This document shows positions 25,723-34,842 of a stretch of 57,765 bases of DNA, one piece after another. The translations under genes and the position numbers were made by a program. Numbering within the stretch: the stretch's first letter is position 1; each line of letters begins with the position of its first letter. This DNA is from JAABTH01 sp964492615. GTDB lineage: Bacteria; Bacillota; Dethiobacteria; DTU022. The stretch covers positions 1-57,765 of the forward strand of contig CAZBKZ010000012.1 in NCBI GenBank assembly GCA_964492615.1. Reading direction: 5' to 3'. The notes below the pieces were generated by a model. It saw only the letters and a program-made list of their open reading frames with translations. It was not told the origin of the DNA and ran no database searches.

Positions 25723-27526
25723 CTGCTTCCCTCCTTACCGGAGTAATAAATATGCTATCGAACCGGCATTTCTCAATACAGCTGCCGCAGTTAGTGCACA
25801 GGTCAAGATCTATTTCGTGCGGTCCCTTCTTTTCGCCGCTGATGGCATTAACCGGACATACCTTGGCGCATACCGTGCAGCCTGTACATTTTTTCGGGTC
25901 TATCCAGTAGTTAAAGAGCGGTTTGCATATCCCTGCCCGGCAAAACTTATCATTGATATGTTCTTCATATTCATGACGAAAATATCGGATAGTGCTTAAA
26001 ACCGGGTTGGGACAGGTTTGACCTAGACCGCAGAGTGCACTATCTTTAATGCTGTAAGCAAGCCTGTCAAGGGTTTGCAGGTCTTCCGGTTTTCCTTCCC
26101 CTTCGGTGATCCGGTTCAGGATTTCCAGCATTCGCTTCGTTCCTTCTCGACAGGGAGTGCACTTACCGCATGACTCTTTCTGAGTAAAAGAGAGGAAATA
26201 ACGAGCCAGGTCTACCATGCAGGTCCGATCATCCATTACCACCAGTCCCCCGGAACCCATGATTGCCCCGGCCTGGTTTAAAGAATCATAATCAATAGGC
26301 AGGTCAAGCTGCTCAGCAGGAATACATCCCCCTGAGGGCCCCCCTGCCTGAACTGCTTTAAAATCCCTGCCTCCCTTGATTCCACCGCCCACGTCATAAA
26401 TGATTTCCCTTATAGTTATACCCATTGGCACTTCACACAGGCCGGTATTGCGGATTTTCCCGGCCAGGGCAAATACCTTTGTTCCCTTGCTGCCCTCGGT
26501 TCCGACAGAGGCAAACTCTTTAGCTCCACCTTCCCTGAGAATGAGGGGTATATTGGCTAGGGTTTCCACGTTATTGATAGTTGTCGGTTTACCAAAAAGC
26601 CCTGACTGAGCAGGGAACGGAGGACGGGGTCGGGGCATACCACGACGCCCCTCAATAGAGGCAAGCAGGGCAGTTTCTTCACCACATACAAAGGCTCCTG
26701 CCCCTTCTTTGATATTAATTTTAAAGTTAAAGTCTGAACCCAGGATACACTCACCCAGCAGTCCGTATTCTTCAGCCTGCCTGATCGCAATCTTCAATCT
26801 TTTTATTGCCAGAGGGTACTCGGCACGGCAGTATACATATCCTTCACTGGCGCCTATAGCGCGGCCGCAGACCAACATACCTTCAAGAATAGCATGAGGA
26901 TCACCCTCAAGGATTGAACGATCCATAAAAGCTCCCGGATCGCCTTCATCTGCATTACATACAACATATTTTTTTGAACCGGAGGCGTTTAATGTAAACT
27001 CCCATTTCAGTCCGGTCGAAAAACCGGCTCCTCCTCGTCCGCGCAAACCTGCTTTTTTCACCTCTTCGCAAATAGCAGCAGGTTCTGTCTGCAGTGCCCG
27101 CGTTAAAGCCCTGTATCCTCCCCGCATAATATATTCGTCGATACTCTCGGGATCAATGATCCCGCTGTTACGCAGAACATTAAATTTTTGCTTGGCATAA
27201 AAGGGGATAGTATCAATAAAACGGGACGGAGCATCTACATCAGGCCCCTTATAGAGCAGGTGCTCAACAATCTCGCCGCCTACCAGGTGCTTTTCAACAA
27301 TTTCGGCCATATTTTTAGGCTTGAGGCGGCAATAAAAAACTTCATCGGGATATACTACAATAATCGGCCCCACTTCACAAAACCCGGGGCACCCTCCCAT
27401 CACTATCCGGTATTTATCCCGGATTCCGCGCTTCTCCAGCTCTTCAATTAAAGCATCTTCAACCGATTGTGAACCGGAAGAAAGACAGCCTGTCGCCCCA
27501 CAAATCATCAAATGTTTATCATACAA
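25709..27526 (-). CDS. NuoF-like NADH-oxidising flavoprotein subunit
   Basis: A 605-residue NADH/FMN subunit of the type found in NAD-dependent formate dehydrogenases and bifurcating hydrogenases. The N-terminal thioredoxin-like [2Fe-2S] domain (CGATGC, then GGCPGFCEVGP) comes first. The NuoF core follows with the NADH site GLRGRGGAGFSTGLKW (about residues 164-179), the FMN-binding CNADEGDPGAF, and the cluster motif ESCGKCTPCREG. Two ferredoxin-type [4Fe-4S] motifs sit at the C-terminus (CTGCTVCAKVCP, CTNCGSCIEKC). The start is TTG, ten bases after GAGGAGG. It passes electrons between NADH and the FDH-like subunit; partner subunits flank it. Confidence 0.93.
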   Translation of the reverse strand: MYDKHLMICGATGCLSSGSQSVEDALIEELEKRGIRDKYRIVMGGCPGFCEVGPIIVVYPDEVFYCRLKPKNMAEIVEKHLVGGEIVEHLLYKGPDVDAPSRFIDTIPFYAKQKFNVLRNSGIIDPESIDEYIMRGGYRALTRALQTEPAAICEEVKKAGLRGRGGAGFSTGLKWEFTLNASGSKKYVVCNADEGDPGAFMDRSILEGDPHAILEGMLVCGRAIGASEGYVYCRAEYPLAIKRLKIAIRQAEEYGLLGECILGSDFNFKINIKEGAGAFVCGEETALLASIEGRRGMPRPRPPFPAQSGLFGKPTTINNVETLANIPLILREGGAKEFASVGTEGSKGTKVFALAGKIRNTGLCEVPMGITIREIIYDVGGGIKGGRDFKAVQAGGPSGGCIPAEQLDLPIDYDSLNQAGAIMGSGGLVVMDDRTCMVDLARYFLSFTQKESCGKCTPCREGTKRMLEILNRITEGEGKPEDLQTLDRLAYSIKDSALCGLGQTCPNPVLSTIRYFRHEYEEHINDKFCRAGICKPLFNYWIDPKKCTGCTVCAKVCPVNAISGEKKGPHEIDLDLCTNCGSCIEKCRFDSIFITPVRREADVNH

Positions 27527-27578
27527 ATTACAAAACCCTCCTCAGTGCCACCACCATTAAGAGTTTAACCAGTGACAG

Positions 27579-27758
27579 TTAGATAATTACAAATTGTTCG
27601 TTGATCGCTACCCGGTCGATTATTGCTTTCCGTTTTGCAGCACAAGCAGGATCTTCATGGCATATCGGCCCCTCAACACAGCAGCGAACAAAATCTTTAC
27701 AGGGATTCTCCCTGGTATGGGTACACTTTTCGCAACAGTGATCGATAAATTTTTCCAC
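27579..27758 (-). CDS. Small Cys-rich protein in the NADH/FDH-like operon
   Basis: I do not recognise this protein. From the GTG at 27758 it is 59 residues; an upstream in-frame GTG at 27767 abuts the GGAGGA ribosome site and is less likely. Eight cysteines lie in the first two thirds, in the pattern CC-x2-C-x7-C-x5-CC-x5-C-x5-C, with histidines nearby, which suggests metal or Fe-S binding. The last 20 residues lack cysteine. It sits between the NuoE-like and NuoF-like genes in the same direction with tight spacing (20 and 52 bases), so it is probably a small subunit or assembly factor of that complex. Confidence 0.6.
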   Translation of the reverse strand: MEKFIDHCCEKCTHTRENPCKDFVRCCVEGPICHEDPACAAKRKAIIDRVAINEQFVII

Positions 27759-27778
27759 GCAATTCACTCCTCCGGCAA

Positions 27779-28267
27779 TTATTTATAACTATCTAATATA
27801 TCCTTGACCTTATCGGGAGTGAGCCGCCCATGCGGATCATCATTGACCATAATAACAGGAGCAAGAGCACAAGCCCCGATACAGGCAACCTCTTCCAGGG
27901 TGAAGCGTAAATCTTCAGTTGTTTCGCCACTAGGTATTCCCAGGGTTTCTTCAATTCGGTCAGAAATTTTGGGGCTGCCCTGAATATGACAGGCTGTACC
28001 CTTGCATACCCTTATTATGTACTTTCCCCTTGGTTTCATTTTAAACTGGGCATAGAACGTTGCCACTCCGTAAAGCCTGCTGAGAGGTATATTCATATGC
28101 TCGGAAACCCATTCCATAGCCGGTCGCGGCAGGTAACCAAAGTGTTCCTGGACTTTCTGTAAAACCGGTATTACCATCTCTTTTTTGCCAAGGTATGGCT
28201 CAATAATCTGATCGAGCTTGCTTAAATCCAATTCTTCTGCTGCAGCTGTTACTGTTTCTTTGCTCAA
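27779..28267 (-). CDS. NuoE-like [2Fe-2S] subunit
   Basis: Thioredoxin-fold [2Fe-2S] electron-transfer subunit of 162 residues. Cluster ligands are RVCKGTACHIQG (C-x4-C) and EEVACIGACALAPV (C-x3-C). The helical front part includes IPVLQKVQEHFGYLP and YGVATFYAQF, the NuoE/HymA signature. The TTG at 28267 is chosen as start because GGAGG lies eight bases upstream; ATG at 28282 overlaps that ribosome site. It is the first gene of the NuoE, Cys-rich, NuoF, FDH-like operon. Confidence 0.92.
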   Translation of the reverse strand: MSKETVTAAAEELDLSKLDQIIEPYLGKKEMVIPVLQKVQEHFGYLPRPAMEWVSEHMNIPLSRLYGVATFYAQFKMKPRGKYIIRVCKGTACHIQGSPKISDRIEETLGIPSGETTEDLRFTLEEVACIGACALAPVIMVNDDPHGRLTPDKVKDILDSYK

Positions 28268-28287
28268 AAAAAGAACCTCCATTACCA

Positions 28288-28299
28288 GGCAATATTGCC
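28288..28299. promoter_or_regulatory. Perfect 12-bp palindrome upstream of the NuoE-like gene
   Basis: GGCAATATTGCC is a perfect inverted repeat centred about 26 bases upstream of the NuoE-like start, just before its ribosome site. It could be an operator in the leader or a small mRNA hairpin. No regulator can be named. Confidence 0.3.
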
Positions 28300-28372
28300 A
28301 TGCATCCATCAGGAGCACTAAAACCACGAATAACTATTTAATTAGCGGGCATTGCCTGTTGATTTATTAATT

Positions 28373-28401
28373 ATTTTACACAATTAAAATATACAGGTAA
28401 A
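28373..28401 (-). promoter_or_regulatory. Predicted sigma-A promoter of the NADH/FDH-like operon
   Basis: TTTACC (-35) and TAAAAT (-10) on the minus strand are 17 bases apart, in the roughly 196-base gap between the phosphoesterase and the NuoE-like gene. The gap is AT-rich and otherwise holds only the palindrome at 28288. Confidence 0.4.
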
Positions 28402-28463
28402 ATTACTGCACCATTATAATTTCCCCTTAAAAAGCAGCAATCCTGCTCCCGGAAGCTAAATTA

Positions 28464-29156
28464 TTAAAACAACCTGACCGGGGTAAAGTTAATCCCATCG
28501 GCAGCAACAAAACAGTACTGCACACCGTTTTTCAGTCCCTGGAAAATGTAATCCCTGCCCTGATCATGAATATGTCCAAACACACAAATTTCAACATTAT
28601 ATTCTTCCAAAAGCTTTGTAAAGTCGCTTTCCTGGTTATTGCGGTTGTAAGGTGGGTAATGCATGGCGGCAATGATTCGTTTGCAGCCGGATTTAACGGC
28701 ATGGTCAAGAGAAAGTTGAAGGCGCTGGACTTCACGTAAATAAACTTTCTCATCTCCGTTGTCGGTGAACCCTTCCTCCCCGGGGCAAATCCAGCCACGG
28801 GTGCCGCAAATTACTGTCTCCTGCCATGTAAAACTATCGTTTTGAAGTGCGAGGATTGAGGGGGGCAGAACAGCCCTGACCTTGCTGATTGAAGACCACC
28901 AGTAATCATGATTGCCCCTGAGCAGCAGCTTGGTTCCTTTAAGTGCATCCAGCAAGTTTAGGTCGGAAAGAGCTTCATCAAGGTGCATGGCCCATGAAAT
29001 ATCCCCTGCAACAATAACCAGGTCGCCATCATCAACAACCCGGTTCCAGCCTTCTCTTATCTTTTCGATATGGTTTTCCCATTCACCGCCAAAAACATCC
29101 ATTGGCTTATTGCTGCTTGTGGAAAGGTGAAGATCACCAATAGCCAGAATTCCCAT
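28464..29156 (-). CDS. Metallophosphoesterase
   Basis: A 230-residue calcineurin-like phosphoesterase with all metal-binding blocks: GDLHLS (residues 7-12), GDISW (about 51), GNHDYWW (about 81), the MHYPP histidine (about 165) and GHIHDQG (about 194). Substrate cannot be read from sequence. The ATG follows GAGGGG. It is transcribed divergently from the TetR gene, across about 180 bases of AT-rich DNA. Confidence 0.88.
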   Translation of the reverse strand: MGILAIGDLHLSTSSNKPMDVFGGEWENHIEKIREGWNRVVDDGDLVIVAGDISWAMHLDEALSDLNLLDALKGTKLLLRGNHDYWWSSISKVRAVLPPSILALQNDSFTWQETVICGTRGWICPGEEGFTDNGDEKVYLREVQRLQLSLDHAVKSGCKRIIAAMHYPPYNRNNQESDFTKLLEEYNVEICVFGHIHDQGRDYIFQGLKNGVQYCFVAADGINFTPVRLF

Positions 29157-29284
29157 GAGAGCCCCTCTTAAATAGTATTTCTCTTTATATCCTACTAAAA
29201 GAACAAGAAGTTTGCAAAAGGAGTCTTGTTCGGTTGATTAGGATTATATGTCTTCAGAATTAAAATTTGTAAATATTATAATAA

Positions 29285-29301
29285 AATGATAAACTGTCAT
29301 T
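29285..29301 (+). promoter_or_regulatory. Candidate operator before the TetR-family gene
   Basis: AATGA-N7-TCATT is an interrupted inverted repeat 40 bases upstream of the regulator start and just after an AT-rich stretch with TATAAT (about 29276-29281). TetR proteins often repress their own gene from such a place, so this is a reasonable autoregulatory site, but short arms make chance possible. Confidence 0.3.
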
Positions 29302-29340
29302 AAAATACTCAAATGCGAGAAATTAAGGAGGTCCCCAATC

Positions 29341-29973
29341 ATGGATACAGGTTCTCCCAGGCGCCCCCGCCGATACCTGCGCAGCCGTATTACCAGAAAA
29401 TTAATACTAGACACGGCACTTGATGTTTTTCTCACCGAGGGTTATGCCAAAACAACAATAGCCAAAATAAGCGACCAGGCAAACGTCGGCTACGGAACAG
29501 TATACAGCCATTTTAAAGGTAAAGACGATATCCTGAGCAAAGTTGTAGATAATGTACTGACTGAATTTTACAACCTCCTCGAAGTACCATTCTCGCCCGG
29601 AACCCTGGAAGAAGCCCGCAAAGCATATTACGAACTGGTCCTTACATCATTCCGGCTATCCGAACAGCACAGGCCGATCATGAAAGTATACCAGGAAGCA
29701 CTCGGTCAATCACCATCAATAAGCGCTCACTGGCAAAGTATTATCGAGCAGTTCATAATAAGCTCGGCAAAATCTTTCGCCTATGCCCAGGATAAAAAAC
29801 TTTCCGGCAAGTTTGATATCCAGACAGTTGCCAAGGCTTATATTCTGCTGGTCGACCGTTTCATCTGGGAAGTAGTTAATGAAAATGAACGTGACCTTGA
29901 GCATATAACCAATATTATTATCGATATGTTGTTTACCGGTTTTTTCAGCAGCAGGGAAAAGAAGAAGAAATAG
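29341..29973 (+). CDS. TetR/AcrR-family transcriptional regulator
   Basis: A 210-residue one-component regulator. The N-terminal helix-turn-helix is typical: ILDTALDVFLTEGYAKTTIA, then ANVGYGTVYSHFKGKDDIL (about residues 22-65). The C-terminal ligand-binding helices are not specific. AAGGAGG precedes the ATG. It stands alone between the divergent phosphoesterase and the convergent 5-formyl-THF cyclo-ligase gene, whose stop is two bases away. Candidate targets are itself and the phosphoesterase. Confidence 0.92.
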   Translation: MDTGSPRRPRRYLRSRITRKLILDTALDVFLTEGYAKTTIAKISDQANVGYGTVYSHFKGKDDILSKVVDNVLTEFYNLLEVPFSPGTLEEARKAYYELVLTSFRLSEQHRPIMKVYQEALGQSPSISAHWQSIIEQFIISSAKSFAYAQDKKLSGKFDIQTVAKAYILLVDRFIWEVVNENERDLEHITNIIIDMLFTGFFSSREKKKK

Positions 29974-29975
29974 GT

Positions 29976-30548
29976 TTAGGCAATTCGGATAATACGCTTT
30001 TCGGTTACAATTACATCAACAGGACGATCCCATTCTTCAACAGGAACTTTTTCGCAAATCTGCATGTCAAATACCAATGAGACCAAAGGGGTTTTTGGCT
30101 TTAAAAGCTCAAAAAAACGATCGTAATAACCGCCACCGTAACCAAGACGGTTGCCGGAAAGATCAAAGGCAACACCAGGGACAATAAGCAGATCAATCGT
30201 TTCAGGATCATATGGCCTGAGAGAAGAATCCTGTGGTTCGGGTATATTGTAAGCTCCCGGCTTAAGGTCTTTATCGTAATCGAGGAGCAGTGAAGGGATC
30301 AACTTCCGGGTTTCAGATACAGCTTTCGGAACAAAAACAACCTTATTTCTGCAAAGTGTCTCCTCAACCATATCCCTGGTATAAACTTCACTGCCAAAAG
30401 TTATAAAAAACATTACCGATTTTGCCAGCTGATATTCAGGCAGGCTGTAAAGATTTGCTGCAATAAGCGCACTTTTTTCCTTGATTTGATCAGGAGAATA
30501 CTGATCGCGCAAACCGATAATCTTCCTGCGCAGAGCTTTCTTATCCAT
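29976..30548 (-). CDS. 5-formyltetrahydrofolate cyclo-ligase
   Basis: ATP-dependent enzyme turning 5-formyl-THF into 5,10-methenyl-THF, returning a storage folate to one-carbon metabolism. The 190-residue size is standard. Family features are the basic N-terminus KKALRRKIIGLRD, the IDLLIVPGVAFDLSGNRLGYGGGYYDRF motif region (about residues 125-152; GYGGGYYDRF is the diagnostic part) and the VPVEEWDRPVDVIVTEKRI ending. The ribosome site is GAAAGGG. Confidence 0.95.
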   Translation of the reverse strand: MDKKALRRKIIGLRDQYSPDQIKEKSALIAANLYSLPEYQLAKSVMFFITFGSEVYTRDMVEETLCRNKVVFVPKAVSETRKLIPSLLLDYDKDLKPGAYNIPEPQDSSLRPYDPETIDLLIVPGVAFDLSGNRLGYGGGYYDRFFELLKPKTPLVSLVFDMQICEKVPVEEWDRPVDVIVTEKRIIRIA

Positions 30549-30592
30549 TTAAAATCCCTTTCATTGTTAATAGTTCCGGTGTCCGGACACTA

Positions 30593-32065
30593 TTAATAAG
30601 CACGGGCAAAGCAGGCCACCTCTTTTGCCTTTTCACCGCAGGCCAGGCAGGTCTCATGCTCCGGTTCCATATCAAACGGAAGGCAGCGAATTGTTGCCTT
30701 GGTATCGTTTTTTATAGTTTCTTCACAATCTGGATTACCGCACCATGAAGCAACAAAAAAGCCCCGTTCTTCCTCCATAACTCTTTTAAATTCTTCATAG
30801 TCTAAACCAGTGCGGGTATTGGCCTTCTGAAATTCCAGGGCGCGGTTGAACATATCATTCTGAATCTGTTCAAGCAGCTGGGGCAAACGCCGGGGAAGAT
30901 CAGAGCGAGATACAAATTCCTTTTCGCCTGTATCACGCCGGGCTAAAACAACATGATCTTTATCAAGATCCCTGGGGCCAACCTCTATACGCAGGGGAAC
31001 ACCGCGCATCTCCCAATCGTTAAACTTCCAGCCGGGTGAATATTCTTCCCGGTCATCCAGCTTAACCCGTAAGCTTTCTTTAAGCTCGTTTTCAAGAGCC
31101 CCAACAGCCTCTAAAACCCTTTCCCGGTCTTTCTTGGTCAGGATGGGAACTATTACCACTTGTGTCGGGGCAAGCCGTGGCGGTAAAACAAGTCCGCGAT
31201 CATCACCATGAACCATGATCAAAGCCCCGATTAAACGGGTAGAAACTCCCCAGGAAGTTTGCCAGACATGCTTGAGCTGGTCGTCCTGATCCAAAAAAGT
31301 AATATCAAACACTTTGGCAAAATGCTGACCCAGGTTATGAGATGTTCCAGCTTGTAAAGCCCGGCCGTCACTCATCAGTGCTTCGACTGAGTAAGTACGC
31401 AGAGCCCCGGCAAATTTTTCTCTTTCTGTTTTACGACCGGCTAAAACCGGAATTGCCATTTCATTTTCAATGCAATCCTTGTAAACATTAAGCATACGGA
31501 TCGTTTCTTCTTCCGCTTCTTTTTCCGTACGGTGACAGGTATGACCTTCCTGCCATAAGAATTCTGATGTCCTTAAAAAAGGCCTGGTTGATTTTTCCCA
31601 GCGCACAACGCTGCACCACTGGTTAATTAAGATCGGCAAATCCCTCCAGGACTGGACCCAGCGGGAATAAAAATCACAGATAATCGATTCGGAGGTAGGG
31701 CGCACAAGTAAGGGTTCGGCTAGAACCTCCCCGCCGCCCCTGGTCACCCAGGCAACCTCGGGTGCAAAACCTTCAACATGATCTGCTTCTTTCTGAAGAA
31801 GACTTTGCGGTATTAACAGGGGGAAATAAGCATTTTGATGTCCTGTCTCTTTAAAACGCCTGTCCATCTGCTCCTGGATCTTTTCCCATATTGCATAACC
31901 GGCCGGCCTGATGGCCATAAAACCCTTGACAGGAGAATAGTCCATCATCTTTGTTTTGAGAATTACATCTACATACCACTGGGAATAATCTACTGCCTTG
32001 GGGGTTATCTCCTTAACAAATTCTTTGTCTGTCCCCTTTTTGGCCCCTCCGTTTTGTTCAGCCAC
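30593..32065 (-). CDS. proS: Prolyl-tRNA synthetase, archaeal/eukaryotic (type 3) form
   Basis: Class II synthetase charging tRNA-Pro. The 490 residues belong to the shorter archaeal/eukaryotic-like form without the bacterial editing insertion. It shows DYSQWYVDVILKTKMMDYSPVKG at the start, RPTSESIICDFYSRWV, the motif 2 region RWEKSTRPFLRTSEFLWQEGH, and motif 3 in VHGDDRGLVLPPRLAPTQVV. The C-terminal domain carries four cysteines (WCGNPDC, then CLACGEK), typical of a zinc site, and ends in the conserved FARAY. The GTG at 32065 is preceded by AAGGATGG at good spacing; an ATG at 32074 is an alternative. A 7-bp inverted repeat (AGCTTGC at 32101, GCAAGCT at 32145) lies in the leader. Confidence 0.94.
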   Translation of the reverse strand: MAEQNGGAKKGTDKEFVKEITPKAVDYSQWYVDVILKTKMMDYSPVKGFMAIRPAGYAIWEKIQEQMDRRFKETGHQNAYFPLLIPQSLLQKEADHVEGFAPEVAWVTRGGGEVLAEPLLVRPTSESIICDFYSRWVQSWRDLPILINQWCSVVRWEKSTRPFLRTSEFLWQEGHTCHRTEKEAEEETIRMLNVYKDCIENEMAIPVLAGRKTEREKFAGALRTYSVEALMSDGRALQAGTSHNLGQHFAKVFDITFLDQDDQLKHVWQTSWGVSTRLIGALIMVHGDDRGLVLPPRLAPTQVVIVPILTKKDRERVLEAVGALENELKESLRVKLDDREEYSPGWKFNDWEMRGVPLRIEVGPRDLDKDHVVLARRDTGEKEFVSRSDLPRRLPQLLEQIQNDMFNRALEFQKANTRTGLDYEEFKRVMEEERGFFVASWCGNPDCEETIKNDTKATIRCLPFDMEPEHETCLACGEKAKEVACFARAY

Positions 32066-32197
32066 GCCTACCATCCTTTCTGCTTCTCGAAAATACAAAT
32101 AGCTTGCCCTGTAACCGGTATTAAAAAGTAAATAGTCAGCAAGAGCAAGCTGCCAACTGACCCGTATATATAACTGCAGATAATTCTAACACAATTT

Positions 32198-34825
32198 TTA
32201 ACGGGCGACCAGTTCCCGGCGTGTTTTTAATAGTTTTTGCCAGCTCTCCTCGCTTAGCGGACGATTAAAACTGCGGAAATTTGCCAGTTTAAAGCCATGT
32301 TCATTTGCCCAGTAGCGAGTCTGGAGGATCGATTCCAGGTTAACTCCCGATGAGCCAAGGCTGTAATGCTTGTAATCACGTTCCAGGGCAAGCAGCATTG
32401 TTTCCGCCATGCAGGCATAAGCCAGGCCTTCTTCAAAACCAAAATCCCAGCCCAGGGACGGATGCCCTGGCACCTCTATCACCCCACCATCAATAACCAA
32501 AACATCGGGACGGGCCTGATCCACTTCCTCACTTACATTAGCCGGTCGTGATATATCGCAAACGATAGCCCCTTTCTTCAGGTTTCCAGCATGGATAACC
32601 TTTTCTGTCGCGCTCGTCGCACTAATTACTATATCAGCCCCGGCAAGGACGGCATTAATGTCGGTTGAAAATGTGATTAATCCTCTTTCCCGTCCTTCTC
32701 CGTCAACAAATTCTTCAAAATCATCCATTGGAGCATCGGGTCCGGGAAGAGACCTGCAACCAGCTAAAAGAGCACCCATGCTGCCGTTTTTAAAGGGACG
32801 TCCCTGCTGCAGCAGCGCCGACTGGTAACGGTATATTTCTGCCGCAACCAGGTGCAGCCGTTCGCTTGAAGTCTGGTTGTTCGGGTTTCCAATCAGGATC
32901 TGACGGGGCACTGTTTCCGACAAAAGCAAGGCGATGCCACGGCCAATTGAACCCGCTGCTCCGACTACTGCAGCAGCAACCTCACTGCGGTCAATCTGAA
33001 GTTTTTCTGTAGCCTCGTTAACCGCATCTACTGCAGATACAACAGTATAACTGTTACCGGTTGTTATGGGAATTCCTTCATTCTTAAGGTATAACCCTCC
33101 CATTGAAGCGACTGCAGTGAAAGCACCCAATCCAACAATGCGGGCACCCCGGCTGCGGGCCAGGGAAACAGCAGTTTTCAATTCAGCCAAAGCCTGACTG
33201 CGCGGCAATTCGATAAAATCATCGGTCGTGCGGGAAATCGCAATAAACTCACCATACGCCTCACTGCCCTTTGCCGATTTGATCCTGGTTTTACCGGCGA
33301 CAAAAGGCTCAACCATACCGTTAAAACGCCCGGTTAGATCGGCTAGTTCTTTCGTGTTGAAAGAGTAAAGACTGTTGTCAAACTGGGGGTAACTCTCCAG
33401 GTCAAGGGCATGGATTAAAAAAGCAAAACGTCCTTCCTCCTTACTACCGGTCGGAATGTAATGCGGTGCTGGATAAGGTTTAAAAGGAACATATTTACCT
33501 TCTTTAACTTCTTTATCAGAACGAACCAGGAAAGCCATAAATCGGGCAGTGCTGCCCTCTTTTAGCACTTCAAGCATGGCTTCTATTCCTTGCAAAGCCA
33601 TTTGGCACTGCTCTTCGGTAATAACCAGTGGCGGTTCAATTCTGATAACAGCATTACCGTTCAAGGTGGGAGCAACTCTTATTTTCTCAACATTGAGCAG
33701 GTATGATGATATGGCCGGGGTTAAAAGTTCCTGCTCAGCCATAACACCAAGCAAACTGCCAGGAAAACAATCGCGATCCTGGTAAAATTCTATTCCAAGC
33801 ATTAATCCGCGACCGCGTATTGCCTTGATCAGGTTTGGATATTTTTCCTGCAGGGCCAGCAAGCCTTTTTTAAGCAGGCGACCTTTTCTATTAATGTCAG
33901 CTAGAAGGCTGCCGTTCTCAGCAGTTAAGATATCCAAAACTTTCAGGCCAACCCGGCAGGCCAGTGAATTACCGCCAAATGTTGAAGAATGCTTATAACC
34001 AAAATCCTCACTGTATGCGGCGTCACTGCTTATGCAAGCCCCGATGGGAATAACCCCTCCACCAAGCGCCTTGGCCAGGATCATCACGTCGGGAGCCACC
34101 TTTTCAATTTCACATGCAAAAAGTGTTCCCGTGCGGGCAAGACCAGTCTGTACTTCATCGAATACCAGTAGAACACCGTGTTCACTGCATATTTCCCTGA
34201 CCCGGGAAAGGTAACCTAACGGAGGAACAACAATACCTCCCTCTCCCTGGATCGGTTCGACTAAAAATGCAGCATAATAATCCGGTTTTGCCAACAATTC
34301 TTTTTTAAGCGCTTCGCTGTCACCATATTGAATATGGTTAAAATCAGCAGCCGGAGCATTAAAAGCCTTTTGGTAGTCGGGATTGCCAGTAGCCGAAAGA
34401 GCACCAAGCGTTTTTCCATGAAAACTATTGTCCGTAGCAAGAATTCCCGGACGTCTGGTTGCAGAACGGCAAAGCTTTATTGCAGCTTCTGCCGCTTCAG
34501 CCCCGCTGTTAGAGAATGTGACATACTGCAGGCCCTCCGGTGCATGCTCGATTAATTTTTTAGCCAGTTCACCGGCAGCATTAAGAGCTGAAGGTTGAAT
34601 AAAACTCGGCTCCATAGAGTTCCGGAAGCTATTGATTTCATCCCATATTGAATCGGGATTGTGCCCGAAGGGCAAAGCCCCATAAGCAGCAATACAATCG
34701 AGGTACCTGTTCTCTTCATCATCAAAAAGATAACAATCTTTACCTTTTACATATTTTTGATCAAGCTTGATACTTTCCAGCATCTCACCCAGATAAGGAT
34801 TGACATAACGGGTAAAATTGTTCAT
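32198..34825 (-). CDS. Fusion: class III aminotransferase + acyl-ACP-reductase-like domain
   Basis: An 875-residue protein with two enzymes. Residues 1 to about 435 are a complete PLP class III aminotransferase: SNSGAEAAEAA (about 105-115), EPIQGEGG (190-197), FDEVQTGLARTG with D223, LAKALGGG with Schiff-base K252, and STFGGN. From about 440 to the end it resembles cyanobacterial long-chain acyl-ACP reductase (AAR): GLGAFTAVAS, TTGNSYTVVSAV, the Rossmann motif VVGAAGSIGRG, VIDGGVIEVPG and ACMAETMLLALE. That last motif aligns with the AAR segment holding the active-site cysteine, and the cysteine is kept. AAR makes fatty aldehydes from acyl thioesters, so the pair could make long-chain amines, or run in reverse. 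ATG at 34825 follows AGGGGAGG. It has its own promoter and operator-like repeats. Confidence 0.88.
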   Translation of the reverse strand: MNNFTRYVNPYLGEMLESIKLDQKYVKGKDCYLFDDEENRYLDCIAAYGALPFGHNPDSIWDEINSFRNSMEPSFIQPSALNAAGELAKKLIEHAPEGLQYVTFSNSGAEAAEAAIKLCRSATRRPGILATDNSFHGKTLGALSATGNPDYQKAFNAPAADFNHIQYGDSEALKKELLAKPDYYAAFLVEPIQGEGGIVVPPLGYLSRVREICSEHGVLLVFDEVQTGLARTGTLFACEIEKVAPDVMILAKALGGGVIPIGACISSDAAYSEDFGYKHSSTFGGNSLACRVGLKVLDILTAENGSLLADINRKGRLLKKGLLALQEKYPNLIKAIRGRGLMLGIEFYQDRDCFPGSLLGVMAEQELLTPAISSYLLNVEKIRVAPTLNGNAVIRIEPPLVITEEQCQMALQGIEAMLEVLKEGSTARFMAFLVRSDKEVKEGKYVPFKPYPAPHYIPTGSKEEGRFAFLIHALDLESYPQFDNSLYSFNTKELADLTGRFNGMVEPFVAGKTRIKSAKGSEAYGEFIAISRTTDDFIELPRSQALAELKTAVSLARSRGARIVGLGAFTAVASMGGLYLKNEGIPITTGNSYTVVSAVDAVNEATEKLQIDRSEVAAAVVGAAGSIGRGIALLLSETVPRQILIGNPNNQTSSERLHLVAAEIYRYQSALLQQGRPFKNGSMGALLAGCRSLPGPDAPMDDFEEFVDGEGRERGLITFSTDINAVLAGADIVISATSATEKVIHAGNLKKGAIVCDISRPANVSEEVDQARPDVLVIDGGVIEVPGHPSLGWDFGFEEGLAYACMAETMLLALERDYKHYSLGSSGVNLESILQTRYWANEHGFKLANFRSFNRPLSEESWQKLLKTRRELVAR

Positions 34826-34842
34826 AATGGCCTCCCCTAAAA

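Noticed and set aside
28360..28392. Possible Rex (NADH-sensing) site before the NADH/FDH-like operon
   Set aside because: Only one half (TTGTG-AA like) resembles the consensus; the second half does not match.
32066..32197. T-box leader before proS
   Set aside because: A 7-bp inverted repeat is present, but the T-box sequence and antiterminator motif are absent.
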